The notes: a model not told the origin generated them from the sequence alone. DNA of 9,103 nucleotides from Ruminococcaceae bacterium UBA737 (GCA_002297415.1 DBKZ01000081.1:1-9103), one strand, 5' to 3'. Shown: positions 1 through 6,861, numbered from the stretch's first letter. A program made the numbers and translations.

Positions 1-39
1 CCGTTACACAATTCCCCAATATTTTTTGAGAACAAGAAT

Positions 40-67
40 ATTATACCGCATTTTTTAAATATGTCAA
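40..67 (-). promoter_or_regulatory. Consensus sigma-A promoter pointing left, out of the window
   Basis: On the minus strand the sequence reads TTGACA (62-67), a 16-nt spacer and TATAAT (40-45). Both hexamers are perfect consensus. Transcription would start near position 33 and run off the left edge. It lies just beyond the hairpin that follows the glycoside hydrolase gene, so it most likely serves a separate leftward transcription unit outside the window. Confidence 0.7.
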
Positions 68-87
68 GTTTTATTTTTAAATTATTT

Positions 88-118
88 TCCGCCCGACAGA
101 GTTGTCGGGCGGAGTTTT
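88..118. terminator. GC-rich hairpin, probable terminator after the glycoside hydrolase gene
   Basis: A perfect stem pairs 88-98 with 103-113 around a GAGT loop. In the plus direction it is followed by GTTTTAGTTT. In the minus direction, the direction of the adjacent gene, the tail is A-rich (AAAATAATTT), so the U-tract is poor. It sits about 27 nt past the stop of the minus-strand hydrolase gene, between that gene and the next leftward promoter. A terminator role is therefore likely, though its efficiency in that direction is uncertain. Confidence 0.6.
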
Positions 119-139
119 AGTTTACTCGAACCTGTCACA

Positions 140-1849
140 CTAGTCTTCTATTGCCGCTTTCTTAGAAAAGATTGCGTGAATTTTACCGGCAGGGAATTTT
201 AAAACCCTATCGTAGGTATAAAGTCCGTTTTTTTCCTGCTCAACATCCGTAAGCTGAGTATAGCAAAAGCCGAACATATTTTTATTGTCTAAAAGCGCCG
301 AGGTAAGCCCTTCAAGCCTTATAAGAAATTCTTCTTCGGTTTTCGGAGCGTTTCCGTAGCCCCAGCCTGAATTTCCGAAATTCCAGCCTATTCCGCCGTA
401 CTCGCTTACGAAAAACGGCATTTTGCCGTCATAAGACTGTCTGAAATCAAAAGCAGAATAAAATTCAAATTTATTATCTTTTCCGAGCGGCTCATAATGC
501 TTTTTGAATTCCTCGGGGTTTTGCTCGTAGTCGTGAAGATCGTAAATATCGGTCATAACATGGAAATTTCCGCTCGTATCAATACAGGGTCTGGTACAGT
601 CGAGCGCTTTTGTCACCTTATATACAGTGCTTAAAAGCTCATCAAATTGCTTTCTGCCGTTTAAATCCCAAGTTTCGTTGAACGGACACCAGCCGATTAT
701 CGCGGGGTGGTTGAAATCGCGTTTAACCTCTTCAATCCATTCGGGAAGAATTCCGTAAATGCTGTCCGCATAAGAATGGTCAAGCCCCCAGTTCGGATAC
801 TCTCCCCAGACAATATAGCCGAGGCGGTCGCAGTGATATAAAAATCTTTCTTCAAAAACCTTTTCGTGAAGCCTCGCGCCGTTAAAGCCTAAAGCTAATG
901 ACCGCTTGATATCGTTTATAAGCTCCTCATCGGACGGAGCGGTATAAATCCCGTCGGGATAAAAGCCCTGATCGAGAACTAAGCGCTGAAATACCGATTT
1001 GCCGTTTATTAAAAATCTGTTGCCGTCTAATGTTATTTTCCTTAGGCCGAAATAGCTTGTAACCTCGTCCTCGTTAAAGGTAAGCTTTAAATCGTAAAGC
1101 CTGCCGTTTCCTATTTCCCAAAGGTGCTTTTCGCTAAGATTAAGTGACAGCACGGCGTGACTGCCGTTTACGGTCTCCTCCGCCTCGCCGACCTTTCTGC
1201 CCTCATAAAATGCTTCCGCTTTAAATATTCCTTTGCCTATCAGCTCCGCTTCGATTACGAGAAGGCCGTTTTCTGAGTCGGTTATGTATTTTGCGCTTTT
1301 TATATATGATTTCGGAACAAATTCGAGCCAGACCGTCTGCCAGATTCCCGTTGTCCTTGTATAATCGCAGCCGCAGGAATGATATTTTGCGCACTGCTTT
1401 CCGGACGGGATAAGCCGGCTTCTCGTATCGTCCTCAGCGTTTAATATAAGAATATTTTCGCCCGCTCTTAAATGCTCGGTTATATCAAAGCTAAATGAGG
1501 TATAACCGCCCTTATGCGTTCCGCATTCGGTTCCGTTTATATACGCTGTCGCGAAATAATCCACTGCGCCGAAATGGAGAATTACCCTCTCCTTTAACTG
1601 CTCCTCGGTTATATTAAAGCTCCTTTTATACCAAACAGAGCTCATAAAATCGACATTTTCTATTCCCGAAAGCTTGCTTTCAGGACAAAAGGGCACATTT
1701 ATTTTTTTCGAAAATTCTGTGTCCTCTTTGAAAAGCTCTCTTTCCTTTCCGCTTTTTCCGCCGTCAATTTCAAACTGCCATTCGCCGTTTAAATTAGTCC
1801 AGTTTTCCCTCATAAACTGAGGCTTGGGGTGTTCCGTTCTGTAAATCAT
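140..1849 (-). CDS. Glycoside hydrolase family 2 protein (beta-galactosidase/glucuronidase-like fold), 569 aa
   Basis: This is a retaining glycosidase of family GH2, probably cytoplasmic because no signal peptide is seen. The start chosen is the ATG at 1849, preceded by AAAGGAG at a 9-nt spacing; an in-frame TTG-type extension upstream lacks a ribosome binding site. Domain order fits GH2: an N-terminal sugar-binding jelly roll (about 1-175, with LNGEWQF near 20 and TTGIWQTVWLE near 166-176), an immunoglobulin-like domain (about 180-275) and a TIM barrel (about 280-569). The acid/base Glu is E392 in FNETWD and the nucleophile is E483 in VSEYGG, so the catalytic pair is intact. The Asn-x-Lys motif of beta-glucuronidases is not present at the equivalent KNGLYTYDR region, which argues against glucuronide specificity. 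The length is on the short side for GH2. The gene is divergent from an AraC-family regulator that probably controls it. The substrate cannot be read from the sequence. Confidence 0.92.
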   Translation of the reverse strand: MIYRTEHPKPQFMRENWTNLNGEWQFEIDGGKSGKERELFKEDTEFSKKINVPFCPESKLSGIENVDFMSSVWYKRSFNITEEQLKERVILHFGAVDYFATAYINGTECGTHKGGYTSFSFDITEHLRAGENILILNAEDDTRSRLIPSGKQCAKYHSCGCDYTRTTGIWQTVWLEFVPKSYIKSAKYITDSENGLLVIEAELIGKGIFKAEAFYEGRKVGEAEETVNGSHAVLSLNLSEKHLWEIGNGRLYDLKLTFNEDEVTSYFGLRKITLDGNRFLINGKSVFQRLVLDQGFYPDGIYTAPSDEELINDIKRSLALGFNGARLHEKVFEERFLYHCDRLGYIVWGEYPNWGLDHSYADSIYGILPEWIEEVKRDFNHPAIIGWCPFNETWDLNGRKQFDELLSTVYKVTKALDCTRPCIDTSGNFHVMTDIYDLHDYEQNPEEFKKHYEPLGKDNKFEFYSAFDFRQSYDGKMPFFVSEYGGIGWNFGNSGWGYGNAPKTEEEFLIRLEGLTSALLDNKNMFGFCYTQLTDVEQEKNGLYTYDRVLKFPAGKIHAIFSKKAAIED

Positions 1850-1871
1850 TTTATCAGTCTCCTTTAGTTTT

Positions 1872-1900
1872 AATATAAACCAAAGGGAATAATTTTTAAA
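1872..1900 (-). promoter_or_regulatory. Putative promoter of the glycoside hydrolase gene
   Basis: The minus strand carries TTTAAA (1895-1900, 4 of 6 to the -35 consensus), a 17-nt spacer and TATATT (1872-1877, 5 of 6 to the -10 consensus). The predicted start near 1865 leaves a leader of about 16 nt that still contains the AAAGGAG site. The weak -35 lies inside the left arm of the 1893-1920 inverted repeat, as expected of a promoter that needs or is blocked by a regulator. Confidence 0.4.
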
Positions 1901-1920
1901 TAGCAAATCCTATTTAAAAA
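1893..1920. promoter_or_regulatory. Perfect 11-bp inverted repeat, candidate operator
   Basis: TTTTTAAATAG (1893-1903) and CTATTTAAAAA (1910-1920) are exact inverted copies separated by CAAATC. The right arm ends one base before the -35 of the regulator promoter, and the left arm covers the weak -35 of the divergent hydrolase promoter. The position suits control of both genes by the adjacent AraC-family protein. AraC-family proteins often use direct repeats, so another dimeric regulator is also possible. Confidence 0.55.
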
Positions 1921-1921
1921 G

Positions 1922-1950
1922 TTGACATTTTCTATTGTAAAATATATAAT
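1922..1950 (+). promoter_or_regulatory. Consensus sigma-A promoter of the AraC-family gene
   Basis: TTGACA (1922-1927), a 17-nt spacer and TATAAT (1945-1950) match the consensus exactly. The start of transcription should fall near 1955-1958, only about 10-13 nt before the ATG at 1967. The TTG of the -35 box is in frame with the coding region but is not the start codon. Confidence 0.85.
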
Positions 1951-1966
1951 TACATCGGGTGATACA

Positions 1967-2743
1967 ATGATAAAAGTGACTTCCGTAAGACATGCTTATC
2001 CCGAAGCGGACGGGTTTATTATAAAAAGAGACAACGGCTTTAAAAATTATACCTTTCTTCATTTTTACAACAGCGTCGAATTTATTGAAAGCGGAAGAGT
2101 ATTAAAGACCTTTCCGCATGCCGTTATACTTTACGATCCGAAAACACCGCAGTATTTCAAGTCGGTCGGTCCGCTTTTGCATGATTGGTTTCATTTTGAC
2201 GGTGACCTTGACAATATAGATTTTAAAAGCTTTTGTATGAACAGGGTATTTTATCCGAAAGATTACGGATTCATAACAAAGCTTTGCTCGCTGATGGAAT
2301 TAGAGCTGTTTTCGGGCGGAAGTAACAGCGAGCTTCTGGCAAGCGCTTTGGCAACGGAGCTGTTCATAAGGCTTGACAGGAGCGTATCAACCTCAGAAGA
2401 GCCTAAGATAGAAAAAGAGGTTAAGGACAGCTTCAGATTTCTCAGAGGAGAAATGCTTTCAAATCTTAATTCGGCGGTATCGGTTGCGGACATGGCGAGG
2501 TCGGTCAATTTAAGCGAGCCGAGATTTTATGTTTTATATAAAAAAATGTTCGGCATATCTCCCCATGCCGACATAATAAAAGCTAAAATCCACAGCGCAA
2601 AAAATCTGCTGCAAAACGGTGACCTTAAAATCACCGAAATTGCAGCAGATTTGGGATATGAAAATACCACTCATTTTATAAGGCAGTTTAAATCAAATGT
2701 CGGATTAACTCCGAATGAATTCAGAAAGTGCACAAAATTTTAA
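1967..2743 (+). CDS. AraC-family transcriptional regulator, 258 aa
   Basis: This is a DNA-binding regulator, probably sensing a sugar related to the adjacent GH2 enzyme. The N-terminal part (about 20-130) resembles the cupin-like ligand-binding half of AraC proteins. The C-terminal part (about 160-258) has the two helix-turn-helix units: SVADMARSVNLSEPRF with the following YKKMFGISPH, and KITEIAADLGYENTTHFIRQFK ending in GLTPNEFRK, the usual family signature. The start is the ATG at 1967. It is preceded only by GGGTGA (1957-1962) at a 4-nt spacing, and the predicted transcript starts at about the same place, so the leader is very short. The gene is divergent from the hydrolase and convergent with the EamA transporter, sharing 4 bp at the stop codons. 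Family assignment is firm; the effector is unknown. Confidence 0.93.
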   Translation: MIKVTSVRHAYPEADGFIIKRDNGFKNYTFLHFYNSVEFIESGRVLKTFPHAVILYDPKTPQYFKSVGPLLHDWFHFDGDLDNIDFKSFCMNRVFYPKDYGFITKLCSLMELELFSGGSNSELLASALATELFIRLDRSVSTSEEPKIEKEVKDSFRFLRGEMLSNLNSAVSVADMARSVNLSEPRFYVLYKKMFGISPHADIIKAKIHSAKNLLQNGDLKITEIAADLGYENTTHFIRQFKSNVGLTPNEFRKCTKF

Positions 2744-3645
2744 CCACGCTTTTTGATTTTTATTCCCGCATTTACTCCCCAAACGCCGAGAATTATAGGA
2801 ATACAAAGCAATAATTGCACCGCGTTAAGCTTTTCGTGCATTATAAAAATCCCCGCAAGAATACTTACGACGGTTATAATATTAGAAAACGAGGCGCTTC
2901 TGACCGCGCTGATATTTGAGGTCGCGAAATTAAAGAGCATAAACGCGCCGACGGAAGAAATGAGAGACAGATAAATTACCGAAATTATAAAATCGGAGGA
3001 CGAAAAGCTTTTTGCGACCTGAGAGAAAAACTCGCCTTTTAAATTTATAAAGGCGATTAAATTATAGCCAATGCTTCCTACTCCGAACATAAAAACCGTC
3101 CGCTCAAAGGGAGAAAAGCTTTCCGATTCCTTTCGGCTTAAAATATTGAAAGCCGCGGCGCTCATAACCGCCAAGAACCCAAGAATTACGCCGAAAGCGG
3201 TGTTTTTTCCGCCGCACTCAGACATTGCGCTTACCGCCGCAACGCATGAAACCGAAAGAACGGTGCATATAATCTGAATCAAATCGGGCTTTTCCTTTAA
3301 AAATAAAAGGCTTAAAATAATAACTCCTACAGGAACAAGGGAAATTATTATTCCCGAAAGCGCAGAGGAAGTGTATTTTATTCCGTAAAGCTCCAAAATA
3401 AAATATAAAAGCGGCTGAGCGGCACTCATCATAATAAGCCCCTTGATATTTTTGCCCTTAAAGCTTACTTTGACGGCTTTAAAAAGAATAAGCAGAAGCA
3501 TAAAAAGGAAAGAAACCGTAAACCTGACGGCAAGTATTACAAGCGGATTTGAAACCGCGAGAGCTTTTTTTGAAAATATAAAGCTGAAGCCGAATATAAT
3601 ATTAGAAAGACATGCGGCAAGCATACCGAGATTTTGTTTAGACAT
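2740..3645 (-). CDS. EamA/DMT-superfamily transporter, 301 aa
   Basis: This is an inner-membrane drug/metabolite transporter, often an exporter of amino acids or other small metabolites. It has about ten hydrophobic segments arranged as two EamA repeats. The first repeat starts around GMLAACLSNIIFGFSFIFSK, and each repeat ends in a proline-glycine-containing helix followed by a charged loop (LKEKPDLIQ and MHEKLNAVQ), the typical pattern before the last helix of each half. The C-terminus is basic (KIKKRG). The start chosen is ATG 3645 because GGGTGA lies 5 nt upstream; a GTG at 3654 overlaps that site and has none of its own. The gene has its own promoter at 3664-3692 and is divergent from the tryptophan operon. 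Its stop overlaps the stop of the AraC-family gene by 4 bp on the opposite strand, with no terminator between. The substrate is unknown. Confidence 0.9.
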   Translation of the reverse strand: MSKQNLGMLAACLSNIIFGFSFIFSKKALAVSNPLVILAVRFTVSFLFMLLLILFKAVKVSFKGKNIKGLIMMSAAQPLLYFILELYGIKYTSSALSGIIISLVPVGVIILSLLFLKEKPDLIQIICTVLSVSCVAAVSAMSECGGKNTAFGVILGFLAVMSAAAFNILSRKESESFSPFERTVFMFGVGSIGYNLIAFINLKGEFFSQVAKSFSSSDFIISVIYLSLISSVGAFMLFNFATSNISAVRSASFSNIITVVSILAGIFIMHEKLNAVQLLLCIPIILGVWGVNAGIKIKKRG

Positions 3646-3663
3646 AAAATTCACCCGAAAAGC

Positions 3664-3692
3664 ATTATAAATTGTTTTAAAAAATATTTCAA
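3664..3692 (-). promoter_or_regulatory. Promoter of the EamA transporter gene
   Basis: On the minus strand TTGAAA (3687-3692), a 17-nt spacer and TATAAT (3664-3669) form a near-consensus sigma-A promoter. The predicted start near 3657 gives a leader of about 12 nt that begins at the GGGTGA ribosome binding site. Confidence 0.75.
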
Positions 3693-3714
3693 CAAAAAAA
3701 TTTTTAAAAAATAC

Positions 3715-3743
3715 TTGACAAAAAATTTAATGTGTGTTAATAT
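3715..3743 (+). promoter_or_regulatory. Promoter of the T-box/trpXYZ operon
   Basis: TTGACA (3715-3720) is followed after 17 nt by TAATAT (3738-3743), which carries the extended TGn element at 3735-3737. TATACT at 3741-3746 is an alternative -10 with a longer spacer. A-tracts upstream (3690-3711) could act as an UP element. The start near 3750 is just before the T-box leader. Confidence 0.65.
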
Positions 3744-3756
3744 ACTTGCAACAAAT

Positions 3757-4035
3757 GAAAAACCTATGATTAAGAGTAAGTAGCCTGAGATTTTAAGCTC
3801 AAAGAGAGTTGCCGGCGGTGTGATGGCAGCAGCGTAAGCTTTGGTGAATGGACTTATGAGGGCGACCGAAAGCTTTTAAAAGCGAGTAGCAGTCGACGGG
3901 TAACACCCGTTAAAGTGTTTACCGTATGTCAGTACGGAATGAGCGGATGATTTCATCAATTTGGGTGGTACCGCAGGATATTTGATTTTTCAAAGTCTTG
4001 TCCCTTTTATAAGGGATAAGACTTTTTATTTTTTT
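3757..4035 (+). ncRNA. Tryptophan-specific T-box riboswitch leader
   Basis: This leader RNA senses uncharged tRNA-Trp and controls read-through into trpXYZ. Stem I can be traced: CCT (3763-3765) pairs with AGG (3859-3861), and TAAG (3771-3774) pairs with CTTA (3853-3856). The loop-E AGTA (3775-3778) faces the specifier, and TGG (3849-3851) followed by a purine is the Trp specifier codon. Hairpins 3896-3910 (ACGGGT/ACCCGT) and 3922-3937 (CCGTA/TACGG) fit stems II and III. The conserved T-box GGGTGGTACCGC is at 3963-3974. Its antiterminator can form from GGG (3963-3965) with CCC (4002-4004), the bulge TGGTACC, and GCAGGA (3973-3978) with TCTTGT (3996-4001). The downstream genes are the predicted tryptophan transporter, which agrees with the specifier. 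Confidence 0.95.
3992..4035 (+). terminator. Intrinsic terminator of the T-box leader
   Basis: AAAGTCTTGTCCC (3992-4004) pairs with GGGATAAGACTTT (4013-4025) with a single G-U, followed by a run of T residues to 4035. The 5' arm is the same sequence that forms the antiterminator with the T-box motif, so the two structures exclude each other. Uncharged tRNA-Trp should favour read-through. Confidence 0.93.
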
Positions 4036-4049
4036 GTGAGGTTTTAAAT

Positions 4050-4094
4050 ATGAAGATTTTAAAGAAACGATGGCGAAGTTTAAATCAACTTTAA
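4050..4094 (+). CDS. Possible 14-codon leader peptide with one Trp codon
   Basis: ATG at 4050 opens MKILKKRWRSLNQL and stops at 4094. A plausible ribosome binding site, GTGAGG (4036-4041), lies 8 nt upstream, directly after the T-box terminator U-tract. The single Trp codon (4071-4073) is in the middle of a basic peptide. The tail overlaps a weak AT hairpin (GTTTAAA 4078-4084 with TTTAAAC 4090-4096). It could be a translated leader before trpX or a chance ORF; coding is not proven. Confidence 0.3.
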   Translation: MKILKKRWRSLNQL

Positions 4095-4140
4095 ACACAA
4101 TCTAATTTAAGAAAAATTTTATTTTAAGGAGAAATTAAAA

Positions 4141-5130
4141 ATGAAAAAATTATCAGCTATATTACTTTCTTTGGTCCTTTGCCTTTCCTTTGCCGCATGC
4201 GGTAAATCGGAAAATAAAGCTGCATCCGATAAATCGGAATATAAGGTCGGAATAATTCAGTATATGAGCCACCCCTCGCTTGATAACTGCTATAAGGGTA
4301 TCGTTGAGGCGCTTGATGAATCGGGAATTAAATACACCGCCGATTATCAGATAGGCTCAAGCAATTCGGCTGATTCCGATTGCGTTAACTTTGCTAAAAA
4401 TATGGTCGCTTCAAAATGCGATGTGATTTTTGCTATCGCGACTCCCGCGGCAAAAGCCGCCTATGCCGCTACGGACGATACCGATATTCCCGTTATCTTC
4501 TGTGCGGTAAACGACCCTGTTGCGAGCGAGCTTGTTGAAAGTATGGAAGAGCCGGATGAGGATTGCACCGGTACAAGCGATGTTCTTGACCTTGAAGCAC
4601 AAGTCGATTTAATTCAGTCAATGCAGCCCGAGGCTAAGAAAATAGGCATTCTTTACACCTCTTCCGAGGACAACTCGATTTCAAATCTTAAGAAATTCAA
4701 GGACATCTGCGGCAAACGCGGTCTTACCGTTGTTGACAAAGCCGTTCAGGGCGCGTCAGATGTTCCTGCCGCCGCAGAGGATCTTGCCTCAAAGGTTGAC
4801 TGTATAAACAACTTCACCGATAACAATGTAGTAAACAATCTTTCCGTAGTTCTTTCGGCAGCCGAGAAGAATAATATTCCGGTTTACGGCTCAGAGGAAG
4901 AGCAGGTTAAAAACGGCTGTCTTGCTTCAATGTCTATTGATTACAAGGCGCTCGGAAAGGTAACCGGTCTGATGGGCGTAGATGTTCTGCGCGGAGCCGA
5001 TGCCTCCGAAATGGCAGTCAGAACCATAAGTGAAGCAACCCCGATTGTTAACACCGACGTTTTGTCAAAGCTTAATATGACAATGCCCGAAAAATACGCT
5101 TCCGCACAGACCGTTACAACCAATAAATAA
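4141..5130 (+). CDS. trpX: TrpX: ABC transporter substrate-binding lipoprotein, predicted tryptophan-specific, 329 aa
   Basis: This is the extracellular binding component of an ABC importer. The first 19 residues are a lipoprotein signal peptide (KK, hydrophobic core, lipobox SFAAC) with Cys20 as the lipidated residue, so the mature protein is membrane-anchored. The rest matches the COG2984/PF04392 type of binding protein: YKVGIIQYMSHPSLDN at the first strand, a central IATPAAKAAYAAT segment, FCAVNDPVASELV, and KIGILYTSSEDNS at the start of the second lobe. The start is supported by AAGGAG (4126-4131) 9 nt before ATG. It is the first structural gene after a Trp-specifier T-box and is followed 14 nt later by the permease gene. 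Tryptophan as ligand follows from the T-box and from the known trpXYZ grouping in Firmicutes, not from binding residues. Confidence 0.92.
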   Translation: MKKLSAILLSLVLCLSFAACGKSENKAASDKSEYKVGIIQYMSHPSLDNCYKGIVEALDESGIKYTADYQIGSSNSADSDCVNFAKNMVASKCDVIFAIATPAAKAAYAATDDTDIPVIFCAVNDPVASELVESMEEPDEDCTGTSDVLDLEAQVDLIQSMQPEAKKIGILYTSSEDNSISNLKKFKDICGKRGLTVVDKAVQGASDVPAAAEDLASKVDCINNFTDNNVVNNLSVVLSAAEKNNIPVYGSEEEQVKNGCLASMSIDYKALGKVTGLMGVDVLRGADASEMAVRTISEATPIVNTDVLSKLNMTMPEKYASAQTVTTNK

Positions 5131-5144
5131 GAGGTAGTTATTAA

Positions 5145-6074
5145 ATGTTTAATCTTCTGAGTACATTTGAGGTTTTCCTCGAAACGGGACTTGTATTCTC
5201 GCTTATAGCAATGGGCTATTATGTATCTTATTCCGTTCTTGATTTCCCCGACCTTACGGTCGAGGGAACCTTTGTGACGGGTGCGGTAACCTTCAGCCTG
5301 TTTGCCGTTCGTGGCTATAATGTATGGATAGGACTTATTTGTGCATTTTTGGCAGGCTCTTTCTTTGGTGCTATAACGGGCTTTTTAAATGTTAAGCTTA
5401 AAATCCGCCCCTTGCTTTCGGGAATTCTCGTTTCAACGGCGCTTCTTTCCATAAATATAATAGCGACAACCGGTGGTATGTACGGCGATTTTGCCGGTCG
5501 GGATTCAAGCACCTCAATTTCATTCGGAAGACGGGTCAAAACCCTGCATGACGCATTTTTCGGCGACGCTATTCCTCCGAAGATTGAAAACATTCCCGTA
5601 AGAGACCTTATAATTTTCTTAGTTGTGGCACTGGTACTCAAATTTGCGCTTGATTTATATTTTAAAAGCAAAAACGGACTGCTTCTCCGCGCCGCGGGAA
5701 GCAACGGAAATTTTGTTAAAATGCTCGGCGTTGACCCCGGAAACAGCCGAATTATCGGTCTTGCAATCGGAAACGGCTATGCCGCCGTCGCAGGCGCGTT
5801 ATACACCCACATCAGCGCAGGCTCTAATCAAAGCATGGGAATAGGAACAATTGTTATCGGTCTTGCTTCGCTGATAATAGGACTTTCGCTTTTTAGAAAT
5901 GTTAAATTCTTAAAGCCTACGACAAAGGTTATTTTCGGAGCAATTCTTTATCAGGCGTGCCTTACAGCCGCTCAGAAGCTCGGCGTTCCGAGCTCTTATA
6001 ACAAGCTTATAATGGCGGTTATATTCACTCTTGCTTTAGTGCTCGGAAACAAGGTTAAAAAGGAGGCGGCATAA
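5145..6074 (+). CDS. trpY: TrpY: ABC transporter permease, predicted tryptophan-specific, 309 aa
   Basis: This is the membrane component of the importer, related to the branched-chain amino acid/ribose permease family (PF02653, COG4120). There are about eight to nine hydrophobic segments. The cytoplasmic coupling region is visible as SKNGLLLRAAGSNG followed by FVKMLGVDP, the family pattern of an Arg-Ala-x-Gly-x-Asn loop ahead of a glycine-rich helix (IGLAIGNGYAAVAGAL). The N-terminal segment YSVLDFPDLTVEGTF is also typical of this group. GAGG (5131-5134) lies upstream of ATG 5145, and the gene starts 14 nt after the trpX stop. Its own end, KKEAA, carries the AGGAGG ribosome binding site of trpZ (6060-6065). 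One permease gene is present, so the channel is presumably a homodimer. Confidence 0.93.
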   Translation: MFNLLSTFEVFLETGLVFSLIAMGYYVSYSVLDFPDLTVEGTFVTGAVTFSLFAVRGYNVWIGLICAFLAGSFFGAITGFLNVKLKIRPLLSGILVSTALLSINIIATTGGMYGDFAGRDSSTSISFGRRVKTLHDAFFGDAIPPKIENIPVRDLIIFLVVALVLKFALDLYFKSKNGLLLRAAGSNGNFVKMLGVDPGNSRIIGLAIGNGYAAVAGALYTHISAGSNQSMGIGTIVIGLASLIIGLSLFRNVKFLKPTTKVIFGAILYQACLTAAQKLGVPSSYNKLIMAVIFTLALVLGNKVKKEAA

Positions 6075-6848
6075 ATGCTTGAGCTTAGCAATATCAATGT
6101 TTCATTCAATAAGGGAACTGTCGACGAAATGCCTCTTTTTTCAGATTTTAACTTCAGCGTTAAAAAAGGCGAATTTGTTTCGATAGTCGGCTCTAACGGC
6201 TCGGGAAAGACCACCCTTTTAAACCTTATCTGCGGAACTTTAATGCCTGACGGCGGGAAAATCATATTTGAGGGCAAGGATATAACAAGGCTTGCCGAAT
6301 ATAAAAGGGCAAGGCAGATAGGAAGAGTTTTTCAGGACCCAAAAATAGGCACCTGCTCCGAGCTTACCGTGCTTGAAAATTTCGCCCTTGCCGACAATAA
6401 AAATAAGCCGTTTTCTCTTACGGGCGCAATAAACAAAAAGCGAATTCCTTATTATAAGGAGCTGCTTTCCCAGTGCAATATGGGACTTGAGGACAGAATG
6501 AATTCCAAGGTCGGACTATTATCGGGCGGACAGAGGCAGGCAATTGCATTGGTAATCGCCTGTATGACCGATGTAAAGCTCTTGATTTTAGACGAGCATA
6601 CCGCCGCATTAGACCCCAAATCCTCAGAGCGGATAATGGAGCTTACTGATGAAATGATTAAAAAGCACTCCATGACCGCGGTTATGGTAACCCATAATCT
6701 CAGGCACGCGGTAAATTACGGCAGCCGTCTTGTTATGATGGATAAGGGCGGAATTGTCATGGATAAATCGGGAGAGGATAAAAAGGAAATTAAAATCGAA
6801 AATATTCTCGATATATTCAATAAAATAAGCATTGAATGCGGAAACTGA
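6075..6848 (+). CDS. trpZ: TrpZ: ABC transporter ATPase, predicted tryptophan-specific, 257 aa
   Basis: This is the cytoplasmic ATPase that powers the importer. All nucleotide-binding motifs are intact: Walker A GSNGSGKT (39-46), Q-loop Gln87 in VFQDP, signature LSGGQRQ (149-155), Walker B LLILDE (169-174), D-loop ALDP (178-181) and switch His207 in VTHN. The extended HTAALDPK stretch after Walker B is typical of the COG1101 ATPases that accompany this type of permease. ATG directly follows the trpY stop codon, and the AGGAGG inside trpY is 9 nt upstream, so translation is probably coupled. The operon ends at the hairpin at 6862-6889. Confidence 0.95.
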   Translation: MLELSNINVSFNKGTVDEMPLFSDFNFSVKKGEFVSIVGSNGSGKTTLLNLICGTLMPDGGKIIFEGKDITRLAEYKRARQIGRVFQDPKIGTCSELTVLENFALADNKNKPFSLTGAINKKRIPYYKELLSQCNMGLEDRMNSKVGLLSGGQRQAIALVIACMTDVKLLILDEHTAALDPKSSERIMELTDEMIKKHSMTAVMVTHNLRHAVNYGSRLVMMDKGGIVMDKSGEDKKEIKIENILDIFNKISIECGN

Positions 6849-6861
6849 GATAAAAACACAC

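Noticed and set aside
1850..1906. 19-residue N-terminal extension of the GH2 protein
   Set aside because: It lacks a ribosome binding site and overlaps the predicted promoter. ATG 1849 has AAAGGAG at 9 nt, and homology begins just after it.
1922..1966. TTG start giving a 273-aa AraC-family protein
   Set aside because: That TTG is the first half of the consensus -35 box, and the transcript starts downstream of it.
5315..5704. Minus-strand ORF inside trpY, and similar antisense frames inside trpX, trpZ and the EamA gene
   Set aside because: These are shadows of strongly supported genes, without ribosome binding sites or domains of their own.
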